In this document: positions 1 to 21,890 of the stretch, one piece after another | How the letters are laid out: each line of letters opens with the position of its first letter | How positions within the stretch are numbered: position 1 is the first letter of the stretch | Source of the DNA: Saccoglossus kowalevskii | Lineage: Eukaryota; Hemichordata; Enteropneusta; Harrimaniidae | Assembly (NCBI RefSeq): GCF_000003605.2 | Contig: NW_003119934.1 | Coordinates: 94,622-127,493, forward strand | DNA length: 32,872 nt | Direction: 5' to 3' | The notes under the pieces: generated by a model | Databases searched by the model: none | What the model saw: only the letters and a program-made list of their open reading frames with translations | What the model was told of the DNA's origin: nothing | Made by a program: the position numbers and the translations under genes

Positions 1-76
1 CCCTGGGCAAGCGCCCACCCCCCCTGTTTTCACAAAAGTTACATGTTGGGGACATCCTCGGTTAAACGCCCAGGGT
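1..76. repeat. GC-rich paired motif, copy 1
   Basis: CCCTGGGCAAGCGCCCACCC at 1-20 is followed ~50 bases later by the related CCTCGGTTAAACGCCCAGGG (about 56-75). The same pair style, with core C-T-C/G-GGG-YAA-GCGCCCACCC, recurs at 1150-1233. The surroundings are AT-rich, so these stand out as parts of one dispersed element. Confidence 0.45.
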
Positions 77-585
77 GATTTTTAGCCAAGAACGGGGTCA
101 ACAATAAAGTTTTATTTGTCAAAAACGAACGCGTTTGATTTATTTATACAGTGTATTTGTTACGGTAGTTCTCTTTTTGGAGTGTGTGGTGGCCCTGAAA
201 AGGGCCGCTTTGTTTGTGTTTTTACGTAACAACTCATTGGAACTTAACGACGTAAGATGAACCAGGCAGCATGTGGCGCACACGTTCTGCTTTCTCTTCA
301 TTCACGATGAATCCAATATTGCAACGATCTATACCTTGGTGAGTGGTTTGAAGCACTTTGGTTTCAAAATGTAGCATTTCGCTGACTGTGAATCCATAAC
401 GGAAGCTAGCACTTTTGAGACATCATGTCATAAACTTGCTACTTTCTTTCCTTCCTTCATCGCAGCATGTGGATTATTTTTCTGTCGTTGAAGAAAAAAC
501 ATTTTGCCGATAACCATAATGAGGCATGCCGACGATAGGAACTTGTTGCATCATCGTTATTTTCGTAATTTTGTCGCGCGCGCGT

Positions 586-618
586 GTGGGTGCATGAATA
601 AATCATGTTAATGAGGTC
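586..618 (+). repeat. Dispersed repeat fragment (AATGAGGTC family), copy A
   Basis: GTGGGTGCATGAATAAATCA followed by TGTTAATGAGGTC. A second + strand copy is near 779-810 (GTGCGTGAAC... GCTAATGAGGTC), and a reverse-complement copy starts near 6038 (GACCTCATTATGCATG... CGCGCCCAC). The three share roughly 30 bp. Confidence 0.4.
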
Positions 619-778
619 GACCAGAGTTTATTTTCAGTCTGTTTTTTATATATCGCCATTTTGATATGTTTACGTATTCACAATATTTTGTAAACATTTC
701 CCATCAGTAATAAAAGGTTTATTTGTTTCATAACCCTGTCTGCTATTCTTCAGTAAATACGATGCAATGTATCAATAC

Positions 779-810
779 GTGCGTGAACAAAATTATGCTA
801 ATGAGGTCAT
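779..810 (+). repeat. Dispersed repeat fragment (AATGAGGTC family), copy B
   Basis: CGTGCGTGAACAAAATTATG followed by CTAATGAGGTC aligns with copy A at 586-618 with a handful of mismatches. The offset is about 190 bp. No larger element boundary is visible around it. Confidence 0.4.
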
Positions 811-1149
811 CGCCATCTTGGATTACAAGCGGTAGTTTTTCCCGGCCGTTTCGACTTGCACTGATCACGGTTACCGGTACTAAAAAAGTGACCGTGCATT
901 GATTACAATACTTGCCATACTTTGTAGCCAATTTCAGTGAGTAATACAACTTCATTCGCTGACATAAAACAGGTTTTATTCTTGAAATTCGACTCTGTGT
1001 CTTAGTGTTCTCCACAGTTCTTGATCGAGTGCTCACGTTTATTGAAACCTCGCATAAATCAAGAAATAAGTACGTGTACAAAGTGTACGAAAGCATTCCT
1101 TTATTTGACCTTATCATACGATCACAAAAACAACTTTTTAAAATCTTTT

Positions 1150-1233
1150 TTGGGGGTGGTCCTCGGGTAAGCGCCCACCCCCAATTTTTCCCGATTTTGT
1201 ATGTTCAGGCCCCTGGGCGCGTGCCCGGGGTAA
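1150..1233. repeat. GC-rich paired motif, copy 2
   Basis: GGTCCTCGGGTAAGCGCCCA (about 1157-1176) is followed by CCCTGGGCGCGTGCCCGGGG (about 1212-1231). The first half sits in an imperfect hairpin, TTGGGGGTGG pairing with CCACCCCCAA (1148-1184). It is related in sequence and spacing to the pair at 1-76, in the same orientation. Confidence 0.45.
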
Positions 1234-4130
1234 TACGGTAAGTTAGAAAGATGCAGATTCGTGGGCATTCTGAGTGAAAAAATTTTTTTTTCTTTTTTCT
1301 TACCCAGACAGTCTTGGCTAGATTGTGCTCACATTTCGGAGCTTTGTCTATGTTGGATCATACTCAAAAAACAATTATAAAATATAGGGAACCCAGGCAC
1401 GCAGATGTGATCAAAAGTCCCGAAAGTTTGTTTGCGTTGCTCTTTGATTGACAAGTCACTGTTGATGTTATATGCAACTGAAACTGAGTTGCTGGCCTCA
1501 GTTACGAAGCAGCGGTGTGTAACTTTCTGTCCTGGCGCGATCAACTAGCCTCGCAAACTACACAAAAAAACAGACAAGACATAGATGCTTCCAGCATGCA
1601 AGCTGTGAAACAAAACATACAGTAGTAAATGATAAGTAAATGTTTTCACCCTTATCTCGCGATGTCAACAACTTCTCGCCTGGCAGCTTCCAGTGGTATA
1701 CTAGTACTATTTATTTTCATAAAGGAGGAAGGCCCGATAGCGTGATTTCATTTTTTGCATTGTGGGCGGAACTAAAAAATGTTTCCACATATTTTTTACT
1801 CTAAAGGCATTTTAACACTGAAGTAAACATTTTTCGTTCGCTGTAATGATCACCGTGCATTGCGATGCAATGGACAAACACCACTGCTGTTGCTGTCATC
1901 GATAACTAACTTTTCAAAATACACAAACGAAAAATGCTTGGTTAATTACAAATAAAAAATACCCTGGAAATTTCTGAAAAATCGGCAACGAAATGCTGTT
2001 TTTAAACGCCACCGAAAAATCATCTTTGTTACCTTAATCGAAAACCCCCTTGTCAGCTAGCATGCACCGGTAGCGGTGTAGCAAAGTACGTTGTACGTCC
2101 GTGCTCAGCGACCTTTGGTAATATGGCACTCTATGAATGAGGTATTTCCAGGTGTCATAGTTCGTTTAATTTTCTTCGACCCATCTTGTCTTAGTTGAAT
2201 GAAACCTGCCTCGATTTACTATAGTTTCCCTTCCAATGCAACTTCATTTCGAAATTGTTTCACCGGCGTTTGGGTGATTGAGTAGTAAAAACTGTGAATA
2301 GCCGCTGAGTAGTCAAATATTACGGCCCATTTCAACCAGGTTGTCTAACTTTGTATGGTTCATTTCACTGGAGATAATGGAAACTACGTCATACAAACTA
2401 TTTTTTCAAAGGTTTGAGGGAAGGTAAATTTAGACTCAACCCACCCAATGGCGATCGCTATGATTATATAACTGTATGAATATGTCATTGGCTTTACTTA
2501 ATTTATTGTGCCCCTCCTTCAGTGAGATTGATAAGTTTTCATGCTGGGGAGTGACTTCGCAGACGGTTTTCTGTCGTTTCCCCTCGAATTGTAAATATTT
2601 TTATTTTATTTTTTTACCTGACGATTTAGCATCAGCAAATTTCGGTGTATGGTGTATTTCTATGAGCTTCTTTTACTCATATGAAGCGAATTATTCGTTT
2701 TTATCACCTTTTTACAAAATGGCGATTATCTCAGTTTTATTTTTAACTCAAAATTTCAACTTTAAAACTATTTAAGTTCTTGACAGTTCATTTGCTTTCA
2801 ATGATATTTTCAGGGGTGATTATTCAGGTCTATCCTAAGTAAATGGCTTTGTATGGTTTCACTGTCACTGCAACAGAAACAATAGAGCTGCCAATTAGTG
2901 GCTCTATTCATTGTGAACGATTTATAAATTGTGAATGTTTCAAAGAGCACTGTGTGAACACTTTTCAATAGAAACACTACTAAATAAGCCATTATGTTCT
3001 TAGTAAACAGAAGTTTTAAATAGGTATTTTTAAATCAAAATCAGGATATGCGTTCAAAAGTTAAACAGTTTTAAGTGCACTTTCACCTAAAATGCATGAT
3101 TTTAACCCAAAATCTACACCACTTAATATGGTATCATAGTACATTATTGTAAACCATAAAACTCAAAAGTTTAAATATAAATCTTTTAAAGGATAATAAC
3201 TTGATGGGTAAAAGTTATATTTTACTTGTGTAATTACAGTAAATAGAGCCAATTAAAAATATAGTCTCCCAACCTGCATCTCTACCTTAAACAAAAAACA
3301 TCCTCATCCCACACTCAGTTTTGACATTACAACAACACGTGTTCCATCTCTGCCATTGGGAAATGTATGGAAATATTGTGTTCATTATTTGTAAACTTCA
3401 GTGTTCAGATCCACACAGTCACATTGTCATAACAAAATATTAATAAATTCCAAATGTTTGCATAATTGGCATATATAGATTTGTCCTTGTATGTTTGTTT
3501 GGTACTTACATTATTTGATATCCAATTATTTAATATCAATAATATTTTTTGAAATGGATTTTATAATTATCAGACATGGGAGACGTGGTATAAATAATGA
3601 TCATTCGATTTCAGTGAAAAACATGTTTTTAAAGAACTTTAACCTCAAGGGGCCTTTCAAAAAATATAGATATTCCCCAAATTACTCCAATATGCCAAGA
3701 CAATTTTTATTAAATTTTACATTGATAAGGGAGTCCTCTCAACTTTCAATCAGCCATTTAAGAATGGTGAGTGTGTTGAAAAAACAACATATCACAGTTG
3801 AAATGCATTTTATCTGTTCAACGAACAGTTTTCTTCTTGAGTAGTTTAATCTCAGTCATGACCATGAATTATAACAGAATGGCTTCTTACCTGTTCAGTA
3901 AATTGGTTTTGACAAAGATACCATATTTTCTCTGTTATTAGCACATGCACTTACGTAAAGTAGGGAGGGTTATCTATGGTCAAAATAAGACATTTTAATG
4001 ATCCAGCATGAAATGAGTGCAATTTTTTTATTTGTGTAATAGAGCAAATACAGTATCTTTATTTCATAGAAAATATTTATTTTGAATATATTAAGGCACT
4101 AATATTGTCATGCTTGTATTTTGTTCACAG

Positions 4131-14414
<10,284 letters not shown>

Positions 14415-15264
14415 GCAGTATCAAAGTTTCCCCCACTGTGCTTCCAACAACTTGACGAAGGAATTAAAAGTACAATATCCTGCAAAAGACGACGACAATT
14501 GAAAAATACGTTGGCAAATTAATGAATTAAAGAAGATAATAAGCCTACCAAGACAGGATGATCCAGCGCATGAAAGATTGTCTATTTATGTGCAATTCTA
14601 GTACAGTGAATGTCCTTCAACCCAACATTGCTACTTTAATTTAACAGAACAAAGTAACTCTGGGTTGCCACAAGTGTGGCAATCTTTGTAATGTTCAATT
14701 GTTCTACAACCTACTGATGAAGGGCCATTGCTCAGAACTTCTGATTATATACAATTACATTGGGCTATGAATACCAACTGTATGTACAATTATCAATGTT
14801 ACTAATTATCAGTTCTAGTAATTATTACCTACTCTCAGATAGTTACAGTTTCTTTGCATGACAAAACACAATTTATTTTATGGATTATGGAGGGACAGTG
14901 TAACCAGAAATCACATTTTAATATTGAGATATAGTTTATTATGATTATTTTTTTCAACATTTTTTAAAGCAAGTTATAATTACTATGATGGATTATTTGC
15001 TGCAAAGGTTGTATGTCACCCCCAACAATCTTACACAGATTACAAATGAGCTTTAGAAGACATGCTCTATATTGAAAACTAGTTCATTCAACTCTATTAC
15101 ACAAGTGTGTCATTTGGTTTAATGGGATGACAATACTTGCCACCAAAAAGTCCATCTTTTTGTATGTCTTTTGTTTTATATGGTAATATAAAACTTTTTC
15201 TTGTTCTACCCGGCTATCAACATTTCCTCTAAACGTAAAACTTTCAAATATTGTATATAATAAA
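14415..15264 (+). other. Importin-alpha 3' UTR
   Basis: This AT-rich stretch follows the stop codon and has no coding potential. A canonical AATAAA at 15259-15264 is the first good poly(A) signal. An ATTAAA at 15389-15394, followed by an A run at about 15405-15414, is an alternative end. The extent is inferred from these signals only. Confidence 0.6.
15259..15264 (+). terminator. Poly(A) signal AATAAA for importin alpha
   Basis: AATAAA occurs in TATATAATAAAGTCC about 850 bases after the stop codon, in the expected strand and position. A T/GT-rich region follows. ATTAAA at 15389 could serve as a distal alternative. Confidence 0.55.
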
Positions 15265-15414
15265 GTCCATTAGTTTATATGTTGTAAAATATGGAAATAA
15301 GATAGTCACCTTTGCCTACTGGGATGTGAATGAATCTTTTCATTGCTGCTTTCACTTTATTGTCTTTTTTACACTTGAGTACTGTTAAATTAAAGAAATT
15401 ATTTTAAAAAAAAA

Positions 15415-16092
15415 GGTGATGAGCAGATTTAATGTATTGAAAGCAGTGATGAGGTTCATTGTGGTTGTTGTTTTTCATTACTTACAGGAAAGATAGGGTA
15501 ACAACACCTGGTTTACTTTGATACTTTCTACATTTTTATTTCTAGTGTATTTTTTTTTATTCAAGCTATTGTGTCAGTACAGCTAAATATTTAGAAGAAA
15601 TGATTTTAGGTGATGCTAAACATTTCTTTCAGTGGTATTGAGATAACACATATGTTTAAATGGTCATGCTCATTTGGTGCATTACCAATGGTGGAAACAT
15701 CTCCGATGAACATTTATGTCATACTGTAAACATAAGTAAGAATGGAGATGAGATGTTCCCCTGCAGCTGTTTTTTATTCATCAGCTGGAATCCTTTCTAA
15801 TATTAGGATTTTACTACATACCGTATAGCTAGTCTTTGATAGGAATTATGAACAGTTTTTCTAAGCATCAAACAAGTTACACACCTCTTTATCATAGATT
15901 TAGGGAATTTTTCATGTATTGTGCACATCAACATGATTTTAGCACTGAATGTCAATGGTTGCATATAGTGTTTATAATTGTATTGGTTGCACCACATGCT
16001 ATGCATCATTTATATGCTAGGTTACTGGCTGGTCATAATGCTGCAATTGTCTTGGTTACCAGCAGCTAGAAATCATTTCAATCTGCCTCTTG
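15415..16092. other. Intergenic, nothing recognised
   Basis: AT-rich sequence between the end of the importin-alpha gene and the long-TIR element. Short overlapping open frames on both strands (15803-16069) show no family resemblance. Confidence 0.6.
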
Positions 16093-16100
16093 CATTTAGT
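16093..16100 (+). repeat. 8-bp target-site duplication, left (CATTTAGT)
   Basis: CATTTAGT immediately precedes the left terminus CACAGGGG and is repeated exactly after the right terminus at 17932-17939. Confidence 0.85.
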
Positions 16101-17931
16101 CACAGGGGCTTGACGATCTATTCGTCTCAATGCGTGGACGTCTACGGGGTCGTGCGACTATGTCCCAGTACAGGACCTTACTCTTGCTCAAAATAATAGA
16201 AATTATGGAATTAAAACAGTTTAGTAATGTAAAGCAAGCATATATTATTAAATTTAATCATCACGCTCCGAAACCACAAAAATCACTAATACTTGTTTCC
16301 GGCCGATCAGCTTGCACTATATATAAGACAAGGGAGGAAACAAAATGTGCACACATTTTTCTAGCTGCCGAAAATTATACCTCAAAATACAAAATACCTT
16401 GTCCAAACCAGTTACGAGTGCTTATAAGACATTGAACTATCGCAAAATGTTGTCCGATTACATATAAATCATATATTTTTTCAGATTTTACGCATTTATG
16501 ACGNNNNNNNNNNNNNNNNNNNNNNNNNNNNNNNNNNNNNNNNNNNNNNNNNNNNNNNNNNNNNNNNNNNNNNNNNNNNNNNNNNNNNNNNNNNNNNNNN
16601 NNNNNNNNNNNNNNNNNNNNNNNNNNNNNNNNNNNNNNNNNNNNNNNNNNNNNNNNNNNNNNNNNNNNNNNNNNNNNNNNNNNNNNNNNNNNNNNNNNNN
16701 NNNNNNNNNNNNNNNNNNNNNNNNNNNNNNNNNNNNNNNNNNNNNNNNNNNNNNNNNNNNNNNNNNNNNNNNNNNNNNNNNNNNNNNNNNNNNNNNNNNN
16801 NNNNNNNNNNNNNNNNNNNNNNNNNNNNNNNNNNNNNNNNNNNNNNNNNNNNNNNNNNNNNNNNNNNNNNNNNNNNNNNNNNNNNNNNNNNNNNNNNNNN
16901 NNNNNNNNNNNNNNNNNNNNNNNNNNNNNNNNNNNNNNNNNNNNNNNNNNNNNNNNNNNNNNNNNNNNNNNNNNNNNNNNNNNNNNNNNNNNNNNNNNNN
17001 NNNNNNNNNNNNNNNNNNNNNNNNNNNNNNNNNNNNNNNNNNNNNNNNNNNNNNNNNNNNNNNNNNNNNNNNNNNNNNNNNNNNNNNNNNNNNNNNNNNN
17101 NNNNNNNNNNNNNNNNNNNNNNNNNNNNNNNNNNNNNNNNNNNNNNNNNNNNNNNNNNNNNNNNNNNNNNNNNNNNNNNNNNNNNNNNNNNNNNNNNNNN
17201 NNNNNNNNNNNNNNNNNNNNNNNNNNNNNNNNNNNNNNNNNNNNNNNNNNNNNNNNNNNNNNNNNNNNNNNNNNNNNNNNNNNNNNNNNNNNNNNNNNNN
17301 NNNNNNNNNNNNNNNNNNNNNNNNNNNNNNNNNNNNNNNNNNNNNNNNNNNNNNNNNNNNNNNNNNNNNNNNNNNNNNNNNNNNNNNNNNNNNNNNNNNN
17401 NNNNNNNNNNNNNNNNNNNNNNNNNNNNNNNNNNNNAAATGCAGTCCTGGCGTTTGAGGGCGCGAACGCATGCGCAGATTGACACAACTTGAAGGCTGGT
17501 ATCACAGAGAATAGAAAATGTCAAATTTCGTCATAAATGCGTAAAATCTGGAAAAATATATGATTTATATGTAATCGGACAACATTTTGCGATAGTTCAA
17601 TGTCTTATAAGCACTCGTAACTGGTTTGGACAAGGTATTTTGTATTTTGAGGTATAATTTTCGGCAGCTAGAAAAATGTGTGCACATTTTGTTTCCTCCC
17701 TTGTCTTGTATATAGTGCAAGCTGATCGGCCGGAAACAAGTATTAGTGATTTTTGTGGTTTCGGAGCGTGATGATTAAATATAATAACATATGCTTGCTT
17801 TACATTACTAAACTGTTTTAATTCCATAATTTCTATTATTTTGAGCAAGGGTAAGGTCCTGTACCGGGACATAGTCGCACGGCCCCATAGACGTCCACGC
17901 ATTGAGACGAATAGATCGTCAAGCCCCTGTG
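16101..17931. mobile_element. Long-terminal-inverted-repeat DNA transposon (hAT-like by target duplication), centre unsequenced
   Basis: The left arm 16101-16503 and right arm 17529-17931 are inverted copies of equal length (403 bp), about 98% identical with roughly seven substitutions and no net indel. Ends are CACAGGGGCTTGACG... and ...CGTCAAGCCCCTGTG. Directly outside lies the 8-bp direct repeat CATTTAGT (16093-16100 and 17932-17939), a target-site duplication length typical of hAT and also P elements. The interior is a run of N (16504-17436) plus 92 sequenced bases (17437-17528), so any transposase or further palindrome is hidden. Each arm has the same open frame starting MRGRL (16130-16435 +, 17597-17902 -). 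It resembles no protein I know and is probably incidental. Such long arms suggest a foldback or non-autonomous derivative. Confidence 0.85.
16504..17436. other. Assembly gap (933 N)
   Basis: All bases are N. The gap lies between the two arms of the inverted repeat, so a palindrome that could not be assembled is the likely cause. The size may be an estimate. Open frames spanning it are artefacts. Confidence 0.98.
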
Positions 17932-17939
17932 CATTTAGT
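17932..17939 (+). repeat. 8-bp target-site duplication, right (CATTTAGT)
   Basis: CATTTAGT immediately follows the right terminus CCCCTGTG and is identical to 16093-16100. Confidence 0.85.
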
Positions 17940-20300
17940 GATGCATGCTTGTTTTGATATATATACTATTTACTCACTGGGCATGTGCAGAAAAAAGGTG
18001 AACCACTTTTATACCATAGTAGTATGGTAGCAAGGCCATGATATAAATCAATCAGGTTCACAGTACATTAAGTAAAATATCAATTAAATTTGATTAAATA
18101 ATAAACAATTGTGCAAATTTGGAATGTTTTGTGGTTTAGTTGAATATTCAGAGCACATGACTGACATACCACAAATCTTAAGAGGTGCTCATTTAAAAAA
18201 ACAAAACTTGTAAGATATTTTCAATGAGAAGGGTACTTGTTTTTATTGATGGATCGGAGTGTTCATTTATCTTGTAAAATGTAGAAACATGTGCCCCAAT
18301 CATCCTCCCTCCTGAAATGATTGTTTATGTTGTTTTCAATAGATTTGTTGTAATGCACCACTCGGAGGTTGTATTTCTTTTATCCCAGTTACCGTAGTAT
18401 ATGGTGTTATACAGAAATTAGTTTATAGTTCATCACAGAAGCTTTGTACTCCAAGTTCAGGCTGTATCAGCTGAGCATGACAAAAACAAATGTAAACTAA
18501 AAACTTTTTTTACGATTTCAATGTTGGAGATGCAATACAAATTTTCAAGTTAATGTCTCCTATGTAATAAAGGATATTTTTTTCTTTTTTGAACAATGTG
18601 CAGATTGCAGTACAAAGCTTCAACAAACGTTTGTAGAATGTTTTTTTTTTTAAACATGCTTTGTTTTCAGCACTGTTCATGTGCCATCTACATTGTGTAA
18701 AATTATTAGCAGGAGCAACCCATTTGACATATAGGGGTGGCAGCTTATAAAAAAAAACATATTCCTTAAAAGTATTCCTAAATGTTTAGTTTTGTATATA
18801 TATATATATATATTATGAGAGGCATCTCTTGACTTGGTACGTTGCCACCCCTTCTGTCGTATGGAATGTTCTATGTTTTTTTTTTCCTGGAAGCCACGAT
18901 TTACAATTTAATGCAGTTTTTTTTTCTTCATATTATACAATTTTTTTCTGTGGAATTCTCATGAAAACGTCTTTAAAATATATTAAAAATGGAGGTTTTT
19001 CCACTAGTGCTGGTATTATCTTGCAATTAAGAAAATGTCTCTTTAGTACTTGCATTCTCAATGAGTGGTTTTGCTGGCATGTTTGAAGAACTAACATTTG
19101 ACACCTAACTTGTGGCCAGGTTCAAGGCAAGTCAATAGTGCTTATTAGCAGAATAGGCAGAATTATAGCTATTCAAATTCATGGTGCTAACTGGATGTCT
19201 GTCAAAGTGTTGAGACAGTGTGTAAGTAAATACTGGAACCCTGTTGTAAACTGATAACAAAAGATAATTTATTTAGTCTATTGGCCAACACAAAATAGTT
19301 CTGTAGCACCCAATGCGAGAAAAGGTACACCATAATAATGCCATATCAAAAATTCATGCTGTGGAGGTATGAGCTTTTACAATCCAACAAATAACTTTGT
19401 GGGTATTCAGTTCAGAAAAATGTTATATATCAAAGGTGTTTTGAAAGCAGTGAAAAAATAAGTTCAAGCATCTACAGCTGGTTCTCTTTCAGAAGATAAC
19501 GTTTAATTCAATTGAACGTTTTTCCTTAAAAGTAATGGCTTTGTTAGGAATTGTAAACCAATTACAATAAAGTCAGCATAAAAAGTAAATACTAGTAACT
19601 AAAAGTATAAAAAGTAATACTAGTAACTAAGTTCATGATGTAAATGGACAAAAAAACAGTGAAGTACAAGTTAAAATGAAAATAAAATGTCACTGGAGAA
19701 AACGCAATTGCAGAAAGGCAGGAATAAATTAGGCTAACCTGGTAATATGTTACTGATGTAGAGTGGGGATAAATGTGTTTTGGGAGCGCTCGTCAAAAAA
19801 CAAACTGTAGACTTGTGTGTAATAAGTATGGAAACCATAAACCAGTGGTGATTAGAAAATGCACCAAAATCAAACTAAGATCAGAATTTGAAGAATTTTT
19901 CACATTTAGTATAGATGTGGATAGGCACTATAATGTCTCTTATAACAATGAAGCATGGTAGATTCACTTAAAAACGCTTGTCCCAGGACTCTGGATTTTG
20001 TTTGTATCCTCTTAGAATATATTTCTCAATGTCACTACACCTTATTGATATATCACCACCATACAACAATAATAATAATCATTATAACCAAGACGTGCTA
20101 GTATACATTTGTTCAACTTAAAGACATCAGATGTAAAATAGTTATAACTGATACGAGAAATGCCCCCAAAACGTTTCACTTATCAATAATTGTATTTCAA
20201 GATCTTGTGTTAAAAAAAAAATACTTTATTTAATATATCATATTTAATATATATATGAATGTTAAGAGATTAAATGATAAATAATAAAAATTGACACAAT
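17940..20300. other. Intergenic, AT-rich
   Basis: No gene recognised. It contains a TA run at 18795-18812, long T and A homopolymers and a short two-copy repeat (AAAAAGTAA-TACTAGTAACTAA) at about 19579-19630. Small open frames (18829-19086, 19773-19961) have no family resemblance. Confidence 0.6.
18795..18812. repeat. (TA)n microsatellite
   Basis: Nine consecutive TA units in AT-rich intergenic sequence. Confidence 0.9.
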
Positions 20301-20435
20301 TTAAAGCGAGGGAGTCGTCACCTGCGCATATGTCAGATGGCCATAGCGTGTACCTAAGAGTTTTTAGCGTGTGTTGTTATCGTTGCTTGGGACTTAATTC
20401 CCACGCGTGCGCAGGTGATGACCGTCCCGCTTTAA
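20301..20435. mobile_element. TTAA-flanked MITE, 127 bp
   Basis: The termini 20305 onward (AGCGAGGGAGTCGTCACCTG, then CGCA) and the reverse complement of the end at 20431 (AGCGGGACGGTCATCACCTG, then CGCA) are ~24-bp inverted repeats with four mismatches. TTAA sits outside both (20301-20304 and 20432-20435). TTAA duplications are characteristic of piggyBac and Kolobok elements. The interior is too short for a protein. An open frame (20291-20500) crosses the whole element and is not a gene. Confidence 0.75.
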
Positions 20436-21704
20436 TTGACATGAACCCTACCTTGTCCATATACTGTGATGTGTGCCAACAATTATATTTGTATTCATAG
20501 TCAAATTTCAATTATAAATTTGTTTGCAGAATACAATTTACACTTACAATACCTTGATTTGCATATATAACACGCTATTACAGTTTTGGGTATAGTGATA
20601 ATAAATTTGAATTGAGTAGCGGTGTTATTGCCAAGGCACGTAAAATGAAACTGTTCTTTTCTGATTGTACAATTTTTTCTTGGAATATGAGTATTAATAT
20701 CATAATAATACTCGTATTTCAAGAACACATCGTTTAATTTTGAACCCGTTTCCAGAAAACATTTCTGCATAAATACCTTTATTTTATTTATTAATTTCAC
20801 TTTGTATCGTATGGTACGGTACGATGCCCAAGCCATCAACTGCTTGTGTTCGCCGGGAGCAATAAAGTCACATGATGTATCTTCTGAGCATGCGTAGTAG
20901 GATTAAATGACAGACGTTTTGTAGGGGTTGTGAAGGCCAAACTTTTCTTGACACTTATACGAAGCTCATTTATTCAGGATATATGTTCTCCGAATATCAC
21001 ACAGACAATAATTATTGAATTCGAGTTTACGTAACCTCGGAGATTTCCCCCATCCCTGTAGTTTATTCATTAAGTCCATTGGTGCGTAGTATCTGGATAA
21101 TATCCCTAAACGGGAAAAATACTGGGGAAAGTTATATTTTTTGAATACGATCCATAATGATGCTAGTTTTTTTTTTTCACACTTGATTAAATGAAATGTA
21201 CATTTTAGAAAATATTGCTTTCAAACTCACCGATCGTGAATATTATCGAATGAAAATCGGAGAATTGATTTTACACTCAACTATCAGTTGATTATACATA
21301 ATTCAACTCAATATACTTAGTAGTTGATTGTATTTTGAACATTTTATACTGACTATGGACATCTATATTAGATAAAATGGCACTGTGTGATGCCACTTGT
21401 CCACAATTAATAGCAAAAACCGGTTCCACACAATGGCAGTGCTATCACATTAATTATAACTGTATACCAATTGTTCAACAACTGTTCAGTTAGATTTTCT
21501 TTGTTATAAAATCACTAATTATAGACAAAAAGTACGAGAGTAACGTACATTTTTAGTGACGTTTAATAAAATCTCCAGAACATTAACTTGTAACGGCGTT
21601 GAATTTATGTTTTACAAATTGGAAGTTTTAAAAAGCTGGTAAAATGTTGATAATTTTACATACATTAATTTTCGGATATTCTTCCCAATTGCACCTTGTT
21701 ATTG
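20436..21704. other. Intergenic, AT-rich
   Basis: No gene or repeat recognised. The 112-codon minus-strand open frame at 20501-20839 lacks any recognisable domain. Confidence 0.55.
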
Positions 21705-21890
21705 TGTTTGTGTAATTGACATGGATACTATTCTAAATTATAATTGGAGCAAACATATAAGAGACGTGTTTGTGTAATTGACATGGATACTATTCTAAAT
21801 TATAATTGGAGCAAACATATAAGAGACGTGTTTGTGTAATTAACATGGATACTATTCTAAATTATAATTGGAGCAAACATATAAGAGACA
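21705..21890. repeat. Tandem repeat, 3 x 62 bp
   Basis: TGTTTGTGTAATTGACATGG begins at 21705, 21767 and 21829. The units run to GAGCAAACATATAAGAGAC. The copies are almost identical: I see only a G-to-A change (ATTGACATGG to ATTAACATGG) in the third, plus a difference at its end. This suggests a recent duplication or an assembly duplication. Confidence 0.92.

Larger units (their letters stand above)
1..4130 (+). other. Importin-alpha intron 1 (presumed) or upstream flank
   Basis: No exon was recognised here. The missing first coding exon should encode a ~25-residue start ending in a basic ...KGRDLE-like stretch before a phase-0 donor. I looked for it on the + strand and did not find it, so it most likely lies upstream of base 1. 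The stretch holds two pairs of GC-rich motifs (1-76 and 1150-1233) and a direct repeat near 586 and 779. From ~1240 to 4130 it is AT-rich with nothing recognisable. Confidence 0.5.

Noticed and set aside
743-1117. 124-codon minus-strand open frame
   Set aside because: No recognisable domain, no splice context, and it overlaps repeat fragments.
2390-2425. Possible importin-alpha exon 1 end (FFKGLRE before a GTAAAT)
   Set aside because: Exon 2 needs a phase-0 donor. This one is out of phase and the upstream residues do not fit the IBB start.
3491-3844. Open frame with LKNFNLKG, a partial look-alike of the missing importin-alpha N-terminus (LKNFKNKG)
   Set aside because: No donor follows in the right phase, the flanking residues do not match, and the start methionine spacing is wrong. 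Likely chance in AT-rich DNA.
16375-17524. Long open frames of 319-376 codons on both strands
   Set aside because: They consist mostly of N from the assembly gap.
16130-17902. A shared 101-residue protein encoded in both arms of the inverted repeat
   Set aside because: The arms are ~98% identical, so both copies necessarily share the frame. No family resemblance and no evidence of selection.
19773-19961. 62-codon open frame with a moderately protein-like sequence
   Set aside because: No recognised motif, no splice signals, and length expected by chance.
20291-20500. 69-codon open frame
   Set aside because: It runs through a TTAA MITE from end to end, so it is not a gene.
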